Of a stretch of 45,335 nt of DNA, positions 32,252 through 40,031 are shown piece by piece. The position numbers were made by a program, and so were the translations under genes. This DNA is from an uncultured Eubacteriales bacterium (GTDB lineage Bacteria; Bacillota; Clostridia; Oscillospirales; Oscillospiraceae): the NCBI GenBank assembly GCA_900316745.1, contig ONEB01000015.1, positions 1 to 45,335 of the forward strand. Reading direction: 5' to 3'. Within the stretch, counting starts at the first letter, position 1. The number at the start of each line of letters is the position of its first letter. The notes under the pieces were generated by a model, which was not told the origin of the DNA, did no database searches, and saw only the letters and a program-made list of their open reading frames with translations.

Positions 32252-33646
32252 TTACTTCTGCTCTGCCTTGAGCTTTTCGATCTTGGCGAGGATGGCCTTC
32301 TCCTGATACAGGAGGAAGAGGCTCGCGCCGATGAGGCAGGTGACGGTCGCGATGATCGCCGTGGCGCGGTACTGCGAGGGCAGGACGGTCTCGACGCCGT
32401 TTACGACCTTCTTGACCGTGACGGACGTGAACACGACCATGGCGATGGCCTGACCCATCTTGAACGCGAAGGTGCGCGCGGCGAAGAACATGCCGCTGCG
32501 GTCCTCGCCGGACTCCAGACGGTCGAGCTCCGCAACGTCGGCGACGCAGGCCTGCGGCAGGATGCCGAGGATCGCCATCGGGACGGCGGCGCACACGGCG
32601 ATCAGGAAGCCCCAGAACAGGCCCTTGCCGCAGATGCTCGTGATGAAGAACACAAACGCGTAGGCAAAAAAGCCCGTGACGATGAGCTTTTTCTTGCCGA
32701 GCTTCGGCGCGAGCTTGTTCACGACGGGGTAGAGCAACACGCTGATGAGCGTCATCGTGGCAGTGAGGGGGAACGTCCAGGTCTCGGGGATCTCCATCAG
32801 TCTCGTCTCATAGAAGGCCAGGCCGGTCTGGAACAGCGTGAGGGCAAAGAAGTAGATCACGTCGCTGTACACGAAGCGGCGGAACTGCCCGTTGCCGAAG
32901 GTCTTGATAAGGGACTTGAACGCCTTCGTCTGGCTGGGCTTGGAATCGATGTAATCGCGCTCTTTGATATAGAACGAGGGGATGAGCATGGCAACGCAGG
33001 CGATGGCGGCCATGATGGCGACGGCGAGCTTAATCGAGCCTGCGGCAGAGCCCGCGACGCCCTCGAGCATGCCGGCGAGGTTCGGCAGCATGAACGAAAG
33101 GCTCTGGCCGACGATAAACGTAAAGGAAATGTAGGTCGAGACGTTGATGCGGTGCTCCTGCGTGTCGCCGAGCTCGGCGATGAGCGCGTTATACGGCGTG
33201 CAGAAGATCGTCATAAAGAGATAGAACGTCATGATGAGCACGAACAGCAGCGTATCGTTCAATCCGAGGCTCGCGGTCTGCGGCACCACAAAGATGCCCA
33301 GCGTGACGAGCGCGAACGGGATCGCGATCGCACGCATGAACGGGATGCGGCGGCCGCCCTTGTAGGCGCTGCGGTCCGACCAGCCCGCGATCAGCGGGTC
33401 TGTGACGGCGTCGAAGATGCGCCCGATCGCCATGACGAGGCCGAACAGCGTAAACGTCAGGAAAATGGGGTTTTGCGTGATGGACGAGGCGAAGATGCCG
33501 GTGTTGGGGCTCTCCGCCGTCGGAACGCCGGTGTAATAGAACACCATCCAGTTTGTGATGACGCCCGACAGCAGGCTCCAGCCGAACTGGCCGATGGCGA
33601 AGATCCACAGGAGCTTGTTGGTGATGGGCTTTAATTGCTTGCTCAT
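32252..33646 (-). CDS. GPH-family (glycoside-pentoside-hexuronide) symporter
   Basis: This 464-residue membrane protein has about twelve helices. The GPH/MelB signature is visible in the first half: GRIFDAVTDPLIAGWSDRS near residues 75-93, with the paired aspartates used for cation coupling in MelB. The later segment MFFAARTFAFKMGQAI is also typical. Such proteins import sugars or glycosides with H+ or Na+. CGGAGGAAC precedes the ATG. It is divergent from a second, distinct GPH protein; no glycosidase or sugar regulator is nearby, so the substrate is open. Confidence 0.88.
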   Translation of the reverse strand: MSKQLKPITNKLLWIFAIGQFGWSLLSGVITNWMVFYYTGVPTAESPNTGIFASSITQNPIFLTFTLFGLVMAIGRIFDAVTDPLIAGWSDRSAYKGGRRIPFMRAIAIPFALVTLGIFVVPQTASLGLNDTLLFVLIMTFYLFMTIFCTPYNALIAELGDTQEHRINVSTYISFTFIVGQSLSFMLPNLAGMLEGVAGSAAGSIKLAVAIMAAIACVAMLIPSFYIKERDYIDSKPSQTKAFKSLIKTFGNGQFRRFVYSDVIYFFALTLFQTGLAFYETRLMEIPETWTFPLTATMTLISVLLYPVVNKLAPKLGKKKLIVTGFFAYAFVFFITSICGKGLFWGFLIAVCAAVPMAILGILPQACVADVAELDRLESGEDRSGMFFAARTFAFKMGQAIAMVVFTSVTVKKVVNGVETVLPSQYRATAIIATVTCLIGASLFLLYQEKAILAKIEKLKAEQK

Positions 33647-33687
33647 TTTGTTCCTCCGTTTTCTCTCATGTTTCGGGTTCTGTCTGA

Positions 33688-33716
33688 ATTTTACTGGAGC
33701 GGCGCGAAAATGTCAA
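33688..33716 (-). promoter_or_regulatory. Promoter of the minus-strand GPH symporter
   Basis: On the minus strand a perfect TTGACA (33716-33711) is followed after 17 bp by TAAAAT (33693-33688). The start codon is 42 bases downstream. Confidence 0.75.
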
Positions 33717-33734
33717 CGGTGTATCAAAAAGCGC

Positions 33735-33763
33735 TTTAAATCTTCGTCGCTTTATTGTACAAT
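33735..33763 (+). promoter_or_regulatory. Probable promoter of the plus-strand GPH symporter
   Basis: TTTAAA at 33735-33740 is followed after 17 bp by TACAAT at 33758-33763. An AAAGCGCTTT palindrome at 33728-33737 overlaps the -35 and could be an operator half. Confidence 0.5.
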
Positions 33764-33811
33764 TCAATATACGCATGTTCCGCAGAGAAAACTGAGTAAG
33801 GAGATTGTTTC

Positions 33812-35248
33812 ATGGACAACAACTACGCACTGTCCGGCCGCTCCAAGCTGTCCTACGCGCTTGGCGCCGTCGGCAAGGACATGGTCTACATGCTCTCGGC
33901 GAGCTATGTCCTGTATTACTTCCAGGATCTTCTGGGCGTGAGCGCGATCGCGATGGGCGTCATTCTGATGGCCGCACGCGTGTTTGACGCGTTCAACGAT
34001 CCGATCATGGGCGTCATCGTTGCAAAGACCAAGACGCGCTGGGGCAAGTTCCGCCCGTGGCTGCTGATCGGCACGGTGACGAACGCGCTCATTCTGTTTT
34101 TGATGTTCGCAGCGCCCCCGAAGCTCTCCGGCAGCGGGCTTGTGGCGTACGCCGCGGTATTCTACATTCTCTGGGGCGTCACCTACACGATGATGGACAT
34201 TCCCTACTGGTCCATGATCCCCGCCTTCACGCAGGGCGGCAAGGAGCGCGAAAATCTCACGACGCTGGCGCGCACCTGCGCGGGCGTCGGCAGCGCGATC
34301 ATCACGATCGCGACGATGGCCGTCGTCCCGATGCTGGGCAAGATGCTCGGCGGCGTGGAAGGCAACGCCGGCGAGATCATCGGCTTTAAGTTCTTCTCGC
34401 TGATCGTGGCGGCGCTGTTCGTGCTGTTCACGCTTCTGATGTGCATCAACATCAAGGAGAAATCCACCGTCGAGATGGAGACCGTCTCCGTCGGCCAGAT
34501 GTTCAAGGCGCTCGTGCAGAACGATCAGGCCATGACCGTGACGCTCACGATCGTCCTCATTAACACCGCGATCTACATCACCTCCAACCTCGTCATCTAT
34601 TTCTTTAAGTACGACTTCGGCGGCACGGGCTGGAACGACGCCTACGTCCTGTTCAACATGTTCGGCGGCGCGATCCAGGTGCTGAGCATGATGGCGTTCT
34701 ATCCGCTGCTGCGCCGGAAGTTCACGAGCCTGCAGATCTTCTATATCTGCCTTGCGATGGCGATCATCGGCTACGCGGTGCTGCTGCTGCTCGCGTTCAC
34801 GAACATGTCGAGCGTCTATGTGCTCTTCATCCCGGCGTTCTTCATCTTCGCCGCCAACGGCATGCTCACCGTCATCACGACCGTCTTCCTCGCCAACACC
34901 GTCGACTACGGCGAGCTGAAAAACGGCCGCCGCGACGAGAGCGTCATCTTTTCCATGCAGACCTTCGTCGTCAAGCTCGCCTCCGGCGTCGCGGCGCTCG
35001 CGGCCTCCATCTGCCTGAGCCTGACGCACCTGCAGAGCGGCACGGACGTCAGCGCCGCCGACGCGGTGACGGACTTCTCCGCCGCCGTGACACTCAGCCA
35101 GAAGACCGGCCTGCGCATGACGATGGCGGTCATCCCCATCGCCGGACTCGTGATCGCGTTCTTCTGGTTTAAGAAGAAATTCATCCTCGACGAGGCCAAG
35201 GTCGCCGAGATCACCGAGGCCGTCAAGGCCAGACACGCGGAAGTATAA
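33812..35248 (+). CDS. GPH-family sugar:cation symporter (MelB/XynP-like)
   Basis: This 478-residue protein shows the classical GPH start: SKLSYALGAVGKDMVYML, then ARVFDAFNDPIMG near residues 50-62 with the cation-site aspartates, then KTRWGKFRPWLL. About twelve helices follow, and NTVDYGELKNGRR lies in the second half as in MelB-like proteins. AAGGAGATTG precedes the ATG. Compared with the divergent GPH protein it is closer to the textbook MelB/xyloside group. A sodium- or proton-driven uptake of a di- or oligosaccharide is likely. A terminator follows at once. Confidence 0.92.
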   Translation: MDNNYALSGRSKLSYALGAVGKDMVYMLSASYVLYYFQDLLGVSAIAMGVILMAARVFDAFNDPIMGVIVAKTKTRWGKFRPWLLIGTVTNALILFLMFAAPPKLSGSGLVAYAAVFYILWGVTYTMMDIPYWSMIPAFTQGGKERENLTTLARTCAGVGSAIITIATMAVVPMLGKMLGGVEGNAGEIIGFKFFSLIVAALFVLFTLLMCINIKEKSTVEMETVSVGQMFKALVQNDQAMTVTLTIVLINTAIYITSNLVIYFFKYDFGGTGWNDAYVLFNMFGGAIQVLSMMAFYPLLRRKFTSLQIFYICLAMAIIGYAVLLLLAFTNMSSVYVLFIPAFFIFAANGMLTVITTVFLANTVDYGELKNGRRDESVIFSMQTFVVKLASGVAALAASICLSLTHLQSGTDVSAADAVTDFSAAVTLSQKTGLRMTMAVIPIAGLVIAFFWFKKKFILDEAKVAEITEAVKARHAEV

Positions 35249-35259
35249 ATCAAATCCCC

Positions 35260-35294
35260 GGACTGCGAAGCAGACTGCTTCGCAGTCCTTTTTT
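35260..35294 (+). terminator. Intrinsic terminator after the GPH symporter
   Basis: A perfect 13-bp stem (35260-35272 with 35276-35288) has a GAC loop and is followed by six T. Confidence 0.93.
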
Positions 35295-35302
35295 ATTCGC
35301 TC

Positions 35303-35331
35303 TTGCAATTCGACCCCTGATATGGTAAACT
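35303..35331 (+). promoter_or_regulatory. Promoter of the SPT-like/SDR operon
   Basis: TTGCAA at 35303-35308 is followed after 17 bp by TAAACT at 35326-35331, 58 bases before the start codon. Confidence 0.6.
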
Positions 35332-35388
35332 GTTTCAAAAACTTGAATTATTTGAAGTTTTAATTTGAGAGAAAGAAGTGTAACACCT

Positions 35389-36573
35389 ATGATCGACCTG
35401 TTTGACAAAGCCGAACAGCGCTCCCAGGTAGACGAGATCCGCGACGCGGGCATCTATCCCTATTTCCACGCCCTGGAATCCCGGCAGGATGTGGAAGTCA
35501 TCATGGAGGGCAAGCGCCGCATCATGCTCGGCTCGAACAACTATCTCGGCATGACCACGGACGAAGAGGTCATTGAGGCGGGCATCGCCGCTTTCAAGCA
35601 GTACGGCTCCGGCTGCTCCGGCTCGCGCTTTCTCAACGGCACGCTGGAGATGCACCTGGAGCTCGAGGCGGAGCTCGCGAAGTTCCTGCGCAAGGACGCC
35701 GTCGTGACGTTCTCCACGGGCTTTCAGTCCAACCTCGGCATCATCTCCGCCGTCGTGGGCCGCAACGACTATGTGATCTGCGACCGCGAGAACCACGCCA
35801 GCATCTATGACGGCTGCCGTCTCTCGTTCGGCAAGATGCTCCGCTACAAGCACAACGACATGGCCGATCTCGAAAAGCAGCTGCAGAAGGTGCCCGAGAC
35901 GGCGGGCGCGCTGATCGTCACGGACGGCGTGTTCTCCATGGGCGGCGACATCGCCAATCTCCCGGAGATTGTCCGCCTCGCCAAGCAGTACGGCGCGCGC
36001 GTGATGGTCGACGACGCGCACGGTCTCGGCGTTGTGGGCGAGGGCGGCCGCGGCACCGCGAGCCACTTTGGTCTGGAGGATGAGGTCGATATCTACATGG
36101 GCACGTTCTCCAAGACGCTCGCCTCCCTCGGCGGCTACATGGCGGCAAGCGCGCGCGTGGCGGACTACGTGCGCCACAATTCGCGCCCGTTCATCTTCTC
36201 GGCCTCGATCACCCCGGCGAGCTGCGCCACGGCGCTCACGGCGCTGAAAAAGCTCGAGGCGCACCCCGAGCTCGTGGACCGTCTGCGCAGTCTGAGCCAG
36301 TACGCCCGCGACGGCTTCCGGGCGCGCGGCGTGCGCATGCGCGAGTCCGTCGCCGACGTCGCGACGCCGATCATCCCGCTCTACACGAACGATGTGGAAA
36401 ACACGCTGCGCACCTCCAAGCGCATCTATGACGCGGGTGTGTACGTCAACCCCGTCCTGCCGCCCGCCACGCCCGCGTCCGACTGCCTGCTGCGCACCAG
36501 CTACATGGCGACGCACACCGAGGCGCTGCTCGACGAGGCTATGGATATCATCGCGGCAAACATTGAGGGATAA
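35389..36573 (+). CDS. Serine-palmitoyltransferase-like alpha-oxoamine synthase (PLP enzyme)
   Basis: This 394-residue PLP enzyme belongs to the family of KBL, AONS, ALAS and SPT, which condense an amino acid with an acyl-CoA or acyl-ACP. Several segments resemble bacterial SPT more than the others: GSGCSGSRFLNGTLEMH (73-89), HASIYDGCRL with the PLP-stacking His136, VDDAHG (Asp208, His211), GTFSKTLASLGGY with Lys242, and a C-terminal PPATP (358-362) followed by LLRTSYMATHT. The expected reaction is serine plus a long acyl thioester to a 3-keto long-chain base, but glycine or another amino acid cannot be excluded. The ATG at 35389 has AAAGAAGTG upstream. It is followed after three bases by an SDR, the usual next step in sphingoid-base synthesis. 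Confidence 0.85.
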   Translation: MIDLFDKAEQRSQVDEIRDAGIYPYFHALESRQDVEVIMEGKRRIMLGSNNYLGMTTDEEVIEAGIAAFKQYGSGCSGSRFLNGTLEMHLELEAELAKFLRKDAVVTFSTGFQSNLGIISAVVGRNDYVICDRENHASIYDGCRLSFGKMLRYKHNDMADLEKQLQKVPETAGALIVTDGVFSMGGDIANLPEIVRLAKQYGARVMVDDAHGLGVVGEGGRGTASHFGLEDEVDIYMGTFSKTLASLGGYMAASARVADYVRHNSRPFIFSASITPASCATALTALKKLEAHPELVDRLRSLSQYARDGFRARGVRMRESVADVATPIIPLYTNDVENTLRTSKRIYDAGVYVNPVLPPATPASDCLLRTSYMATHTEALLDEAMDIIAANIEG

Positions 36574-36576
36574 TTT

Positions 36577-37371
36577 ATGAGTAAAGTAGTAGTCATTACC
36601 GGCGGCACCAGCGGCATCGGGCTGGAGACCGCCAAGGCGCTTCAGGCGCAGGGCTGCACCGTCTATGAGCTCAGCCGCCGCGACAAGGGCGCCGCTCCGG
36701 GCGTGCGCCACATCACCGCCGACGTCACGGATGAGCAGCAGGTGGACGCCGCCATCGAGCAGATTGTCGCCGAGGCCGGGCGCATCGACGTGCTCATCAA
36801 CAACGCGGGCTTCGGCATCTCCGGCGCGATCGAATTTACCGAGACCGCGGAGGCGCAGCGCCAGTTCGACGTGAACTTCTTCGGCATGGTGCGCATGAAC
36901 CACGCCGTGCTCCCCGTCATGCGCAGACAGGGCGGCGGGCGCATCATCAGCATGTCGAGCGTGGCGGCGCCGATCGCGATCCCGTTCCAGGCGTATTACT
37001 CCGCCTCGAAGGCTGCCGTGCGCACCTATATGCTCGCCCTCGCGAGCGAGGTAAAGCCCTACGGCATCGAGACCTGCGCGATCATGCCCGGCGACATCGC
37101 CACGGGCTTTACCGCCGCCAGACGCAAAAATCCCGCGGGCGACGACGTGTACGGCGGCCGCATCAGCCGCAGCGTCGCCGTGATGGAGCACGATGAGCAG
37201 ACCGGCATCACCGCCGCGGAGGCCGGCGCCTTTGTGGCCAGGAAGGCCCTGCAGAAGCGCGTGCCCGTCCTGTGCACGCTCGGCGGGAAGTACAAGATCT
37301 TCGTCTTCCTCACGCGCCTGCTCCCGTATCGCCTGATGGTCTGGCTCGTGGGTCTGATCTACGCAAAATAA
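36577..37371 (+). CDS. Short-chain dehydrogenase/reductase, possible 3-keto-long-chain-base reductase
   Basis: This 264-residue SDR has the cofactor loop TGGTSGIG (8-15), NNAG (75-78), a catalytic Ser near 127-128 and the YSASK motif with Tyr141 and Lys145. An Arg-Arg pair after the second strand (SRRDK) suggests NADPH. The last 25 residues are hydrophobic (FVFLTRLLPYRLMVWLV), so the enzyme may sit on the membrane, as eukaryotic 3-ketodihydrosphingosine reductase does. It starts three bases after the SPT-like gene and is clearly co-transcribed. Reduction of that enzyme's keto product is the most economical role, but this is inference; SDRs are very diverse. Confidence 0.85.
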   Translation: MSKVVVITGGTSGIGLETAKALQAQGCTVYELSRRDKGAAPGVRHITADVTDEQQVDAAIEQIVAEAGRIDVLINNAGFGISGAIEFTETAEAQRQFDVNFFGMVRMNHAVLPVMRRQGGGRIISMSSVAAPIAIPFQAYYSASKAAVRTYMLALASEVKPYGIETCAIMPGDIATGFTAARRKNPAGDDVYGGRISRSVAVMEHDEQTGITAAEAGAFVARKALQKRVPVLCTLGGKYKIFVFLTRLLPYRLMVWLVGLIYAK

Positions 37372-37410
37372 AAATGATTGTTTCGCTCATGCTTCTTCCC
37401 TGAAACGGGG

Positions 37411-37447
37411 TCCCCGTCCCACCGCGAGGTGGGGCGGGGATTATTTT
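37411..37447 (+). terminator. Intrinsic terminator after the SDR
   Basis: A 13-bp GC-rich stem (37411-37423 with 37428-37440, one G-U pair) has a GCGA loop and is followed by TTATTTTTAT. Confidence 0.85.
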
Positions 37448-37658
37448 TATATTCTGTAAATCACACGGAACTTTTTCCCGCCGCGCTCGTCAGAATCCAT
37501 ACCGGTCGTGCACCCGGAAGCAGCGCCGGGAGACGCACTTTTTCGACCGTGTGTGCAGAAAAATGTCCCGCCTTTTTCTTAAATCTATGTTAAGAATCTC
37601 TTTTGTTATTTTTGCGATATTTTTTTATCCAAAATGCAATTTTTTATGATTGCAATTA
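37448..37658. other. AT-rich gap upstream of the surface-protein promoter
   Basis: No gene is visible. The last 60 bases before the promoter are very rich in A and T, with runs of T and a repeated TGCAAT word, which could act as an UP element. A short CTTAA/TTAAG dyad lies at about 37577-37593. Confidence 0.6.
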
Positions 37659-37687
37659 TTGACAGCTGCGCTCGAAATGCGTATAAT
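37659..37687 (+). promoter_or_regulatory. Full-consensus promoter of the surface-protein gene
   Basis: TTGACA at 37659-37664 and TATAAT at 37682-37687 are both perfect and are spaced by exactly 17 bp. It is the best promoter in the window and implies very high expression. The leader contains a hairpin (37706-37712 with 37732-37738). Confidence 0.88.
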
Positions 37688-37773
37688 ACTGTTCAGTACA
37701 CGATAGGATCCCATAAGTCTTTCCATCTTTCGGGATCTTTGAAAGTTACATTCTAAAAACGGAGGAAGAAGCA

Positions 37774-39180
37774 ATGCAGAAAACACGCAAACTGTCCAAG
37801 TGGCTTGTGCTTCCCCTGCTTGTGATGTTCGTTGCCACACTTCTGGTGTGCTCGCTGCCGACGAACGCGCACGCGGAGAATGGCTACACGCATCTGGACA
37901 TCTACACCAACGGTGTTCTGGACAATGGTTCCTACACCGTCGTTGCTGTGGGAGTTCTCCCGGTCGGCTTTGAAGCCGGCCACTGGAACATCCCGATGGG
38001 CGTTCCCGTCACGGTCATCGCCAAAGACGGCGTTGCCCGCAACTGGAGCCTGAACGGCGGCGTTTGGGAGTCCACCCCGGTCGCTGGCAACGCCACCGCG
38101 GTTACATTCGTTAAGGACATCTTCAGCGGCACGCACGTTGTGGTCCTGAACGCCTCCGCCGACGGCGTCGATCCCGCCGGCTCTGACGTAAATCCCGCCG
38201 GCTCCGCCTTTGACGGCAGCGGCAACAGCGGCTCCGGCAACTCCGGCAGCGGCAACAGCGCTTCCGGCAATTCCGGCAGCGGCAACAACGCTTCCGGCAA
38301 CTCCGGCAGCGGACTGCCCGGCAGCGGCAGCAGCGGCTCCGGCAACTCCGGCAGCGGTAACTCCGGCTCTGGCAACTCCGGCAGCGGCAACAGCGGCTCC
38401 GGTTTCAATCCCCTGAATCCCGGCGGCTCCGGCTGGAGCGGCAGCGGCAGCAACGGCTCCGGTAAGTCCGGCTCCGGCAGCAACGCCAGCGGCAACTCCG
38501 GCTCCGGTCTGCCTGGCTCCGGCAGCAACGCCAGCGGCAACTCCGGCTCCGGTATCCCCGGCTCCGGCGGCAGCGGCTCCGGTCTGCCTGGCTCCGGCGG
38601 CAGCGGCTCCGGTCTGCCTGGCTCCGGCGGCTCCGGCTCCGGTCTGCCTGGCTCCGGCGGCAGCGGCTCCGGTCTGCCCGGCTCCGGCGGCAGCGGCTCC
38701 GGTCTGCCTGGCTCCGGCGGCTCCGGCTCCGGCCTGCCCGGCTCCGGCGGCTCCGGCTCCGGTCTGCCTGGCTCCGGCGGCAGCGGCTCCGGTCTGCCTG
38801 GCTCCGGCGGCTCCGGCTCCGGCCTGCCCGGCTCCGGCGGCGAAGGCTCCGGTATCCCCGGCTCCGGCAGCAACGGTTCCGGTAAGGGCGGTTCCGGCAT
38901 CCCCGGTTCCGGCGGCAACGGCTCCGGCATCCCCGGCTCCGGCGGCGAAGGCTCCGGCAAGAAGGACGATCCGGGCTCCAAGGACATCCCGACCCCGATC
39001 CCGTCTCCGAATCCGGATGACACCAAGACCGATCCCGTGCCCGGCGGCCCCTCTGGCGGTCCCTCCGGCGGCACGCCCAGAACTGGCGAGGCCAACCTCG
39101 TCCTGTGGGTTGTGATCGTTGCGGCGCTCAGCGCGGTCGTGTTCGTGCTGACCTTTGCCAAGCGCAAGAAAGCGGAATAA
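37774..39180 (+). CDS. Cell-wall-anchored surface protein with Gly/Ser-rich LPGSG repeat stalk
   Basis: This 468-residue exported protein has a signal peptide (1-34, cleavage after AHA), an N-terminal globular domain of about 95 residues with beta-strand character (THLDIYTNGVLDNGSYTVV in part), and then about 270 residues of Gly/Ser-rich repeats. The C-terminus carries a sortase signal: TPRTG at 434-438, a hydrophobic helix (442-462) and a KRKK tail. This fits the (x)PxTG type used by clostridial class B sortases. The repeat contains LPGSG eleven times and IPGSG four times. A proline-rich spacer separates repeat and anchor. ACGGAGGAAG precedes the ATG. The next gene is a class B sortase, the probable anchoring enzyme. 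The function of the N-terminal domain is unknown. Confidence 0.88.
   Translation: MQKTRKLSKWLVLPLLVMFVATLLVCSLPTNAHAENGYTHLDIYTNGVLDNGSYTVVAVGVLPVGFEAGHWNIPMGVPVTVIAKDGVARNWSLNGGVWESTPVAGNATAVTFVKDIFSGTHVVVLNASADGVDPAGSDVNPAGSAFDGSGNSGSGNSGSGNSASGNSGSGNNASGNSGSGLPGSGSSGSGNSGSGNSGSGNSGSGNSGSGFNPLNPGGSGWSGSGSNGSGKSGSGSNASGNSGSGLPGSGSNASGNSGSGIPGSGGSGSGLPGSGGSGSGLPGSGGSGSGLPGSGGSGSGLPGSGGSGSGLPGSGGSGSGLPGSGGSGSGLPGSGGSGSGLPGSGGSGSGLPGSGGEGSGIPGSGSNGSGKGGSGIPGSGGNGSGIPGSGGEGSGKKDDPGSKDIPTPIPSPNPDDTKTDPVPGGPSGGPSGGTPRTGEANLVLWVVIVAALSAVVFVLTFAKRKKAE
38551..38880 (+). repeat. Eleven tandem 30-bp units encoding G(L/I)PGSG(G/S) decapeptides
   Basis: Eleven in-frame 30-bp units run from 38551 to 38880. 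Nine central units (38581-38850) encode GLPGSGG-type decapeptides, flanked by IPGSG units. Copies differ by synonymous changes (ggt/ggc, cct/ccc, agc/tcc), with alternation of two subtypes, which suggests duplication of unit pairs. Looser variants of the repeat extend on both sides from about 38210 to 38960. Confidence 0.93.
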
Positions 39181-39198
39181 TCCCAAGTAATATCCCGG

Positions 39199-39238
39199 CG
39201 CCGACAAAGTTCTTGTGAGCTTTGTCGGCGTCTTTTTT
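39199..39238 (+). terminator. Terminator between surface protein and sortase, abutting the sortase SD
   Basis: An 11-bp stem (39199-39209 with 39220-39230, CGCCGACAAAG and its complement) is followed by TCTTTTTT and at once by GGAGG, the sortase ribosome-binding site. No promoter fits in between, so the sortase should depend on read-through. Confidence 0.88.
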
Positions 39239-39250
39239 GGAGGCTTACGC

Positions 39251-39991
39251 ATGAAAATGGACTGGCGTTTGACCGTGCGCGTGATCAGCGCGTTCGTGTT
39301 TGCGCTCGCGCTGGGCGTGCTCTCGTGGCTGCTGTATCAGAGCTGGGAGAACCGCCAGCTCAACCGCGAGCTGCAGTCGCACCGCCCCGGGGAAACCGCC
39401 GACATCGGCACGGACGGGATCCTGAATTCCTTCCGCGATCTGCTCAGCCAGAACAGCGACACGATCGGCTGGCTCACGATCGACGGCACGACCATCGACT
39501 ACGTCGTCATGCACGCGCCGGACGAGCCCGACAAATACCTCCACCGCGACTTTTACGGCAACGAGTCCCGCTATGGCACGCTGTTCGTGGCGGAGGAATG
39601 CGACGTTCAGACCTCGGACAACATCATCATCTATGGGCACCACATGCGCGACGGCAGCATGTTCGGCGCGCTGGCGCAGTATGAGAGCGCCGATTTCTGC
39701 GCCGAGCACCCGAATGTGCGGTTCGACACGATCTACGGCCCCGGTCAGTACGAGGTCGTCGCCGTCGTGCGCACCGATGTGACCGAGGGCTCGTCCGCGT
39801 TCCCCTATTTCAGCTATACGCAGGCGAATGATCCCGAAGCGCTCGCGGAGTACGCGGACTATCTCACGCAAAACCGCATCTACGACACCGGCCGCAGCCT
39901 CCGCGCGGGCGACAGGGTGCTCACGCTCTCCACCTGCAACTACCACACGGCAAACGGCAGACTGATCGTCGTGTGCCGGAAAACCGCATAA
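39251..39991 (+). CDS. Class B sortase
   Basis: This 246-residue transpeptidase has an N-terminal membrane anchor (about 8-29) and an extracellular sortase domain. Class B features are present: DTIGWLTIDGTTIDYVVM (in part, 70-87), IIIYGHHMRDGSMF with catalytic His130, TLSTCNY with catalytic Cys229 and NGRLIVVCR with Arg237. It should cleave the TPRTG signal of the preceding surface protein and attach it to the cell wall. The ATG at 39251 follows GGAGGCTTACGC. Position after a terminator suggests it is made at lower levels than its substrate. A terminator follows. Confidence 0.93.
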   Translation: MKMDWRLTVRVISAFVFALALGVLSWLLYQSWENRQLNRELQSHRPGETADIGTDGILNSFRDLLSQNSDTIGWLTIDGTTIDYVVMHAPDEPDKYLHRDFYGNESRYGTLFVAEECDVQTSDNIIIYGHHMRDGSMFGALAQYESADFCAEHPNVRFDTIYGPGQYEVVAVVRTDVTEGSSAFPYFSYTQANDPEALAEYADYLTQNRIYDTGRSLRAGDRVLTLSTCNYHTANGRLIVVCRKTA

Positions 39992-40003
39992 AAACAGCAA
40001 AAG

Positions 40004-40030
40004 AAAAAGCAGCCTTTCGGCTGCTTTTTT
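40004..40030. terminator. Bidirectional terminator after the sortase
   Basis: An 11-bp stem (40004-40014 with 40019-40029, AAAAAGCAGCC and its complement) has a TTTC loop and T runs on both strands. It separates the sortase from the convergent zinc-ribbon gene. Confidence 0.9.
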
Positions 40031-40031
40031 G

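Noticed and set aside
38551-38880. CRISPR-like array of 30-bp repeats
   Set aside because: The units are directly adjacent without spacers and lie in frame inside a protein gene; no cas gene is present.
37753-39252. Long open frames antisense to the surface protein, with Gly/Ala or Pro/Glu repeats
   Set aside because: They mirror the 30-bp coding repeat. The plus-strand frame has promoter, SD, signal peptide and sortase signal.
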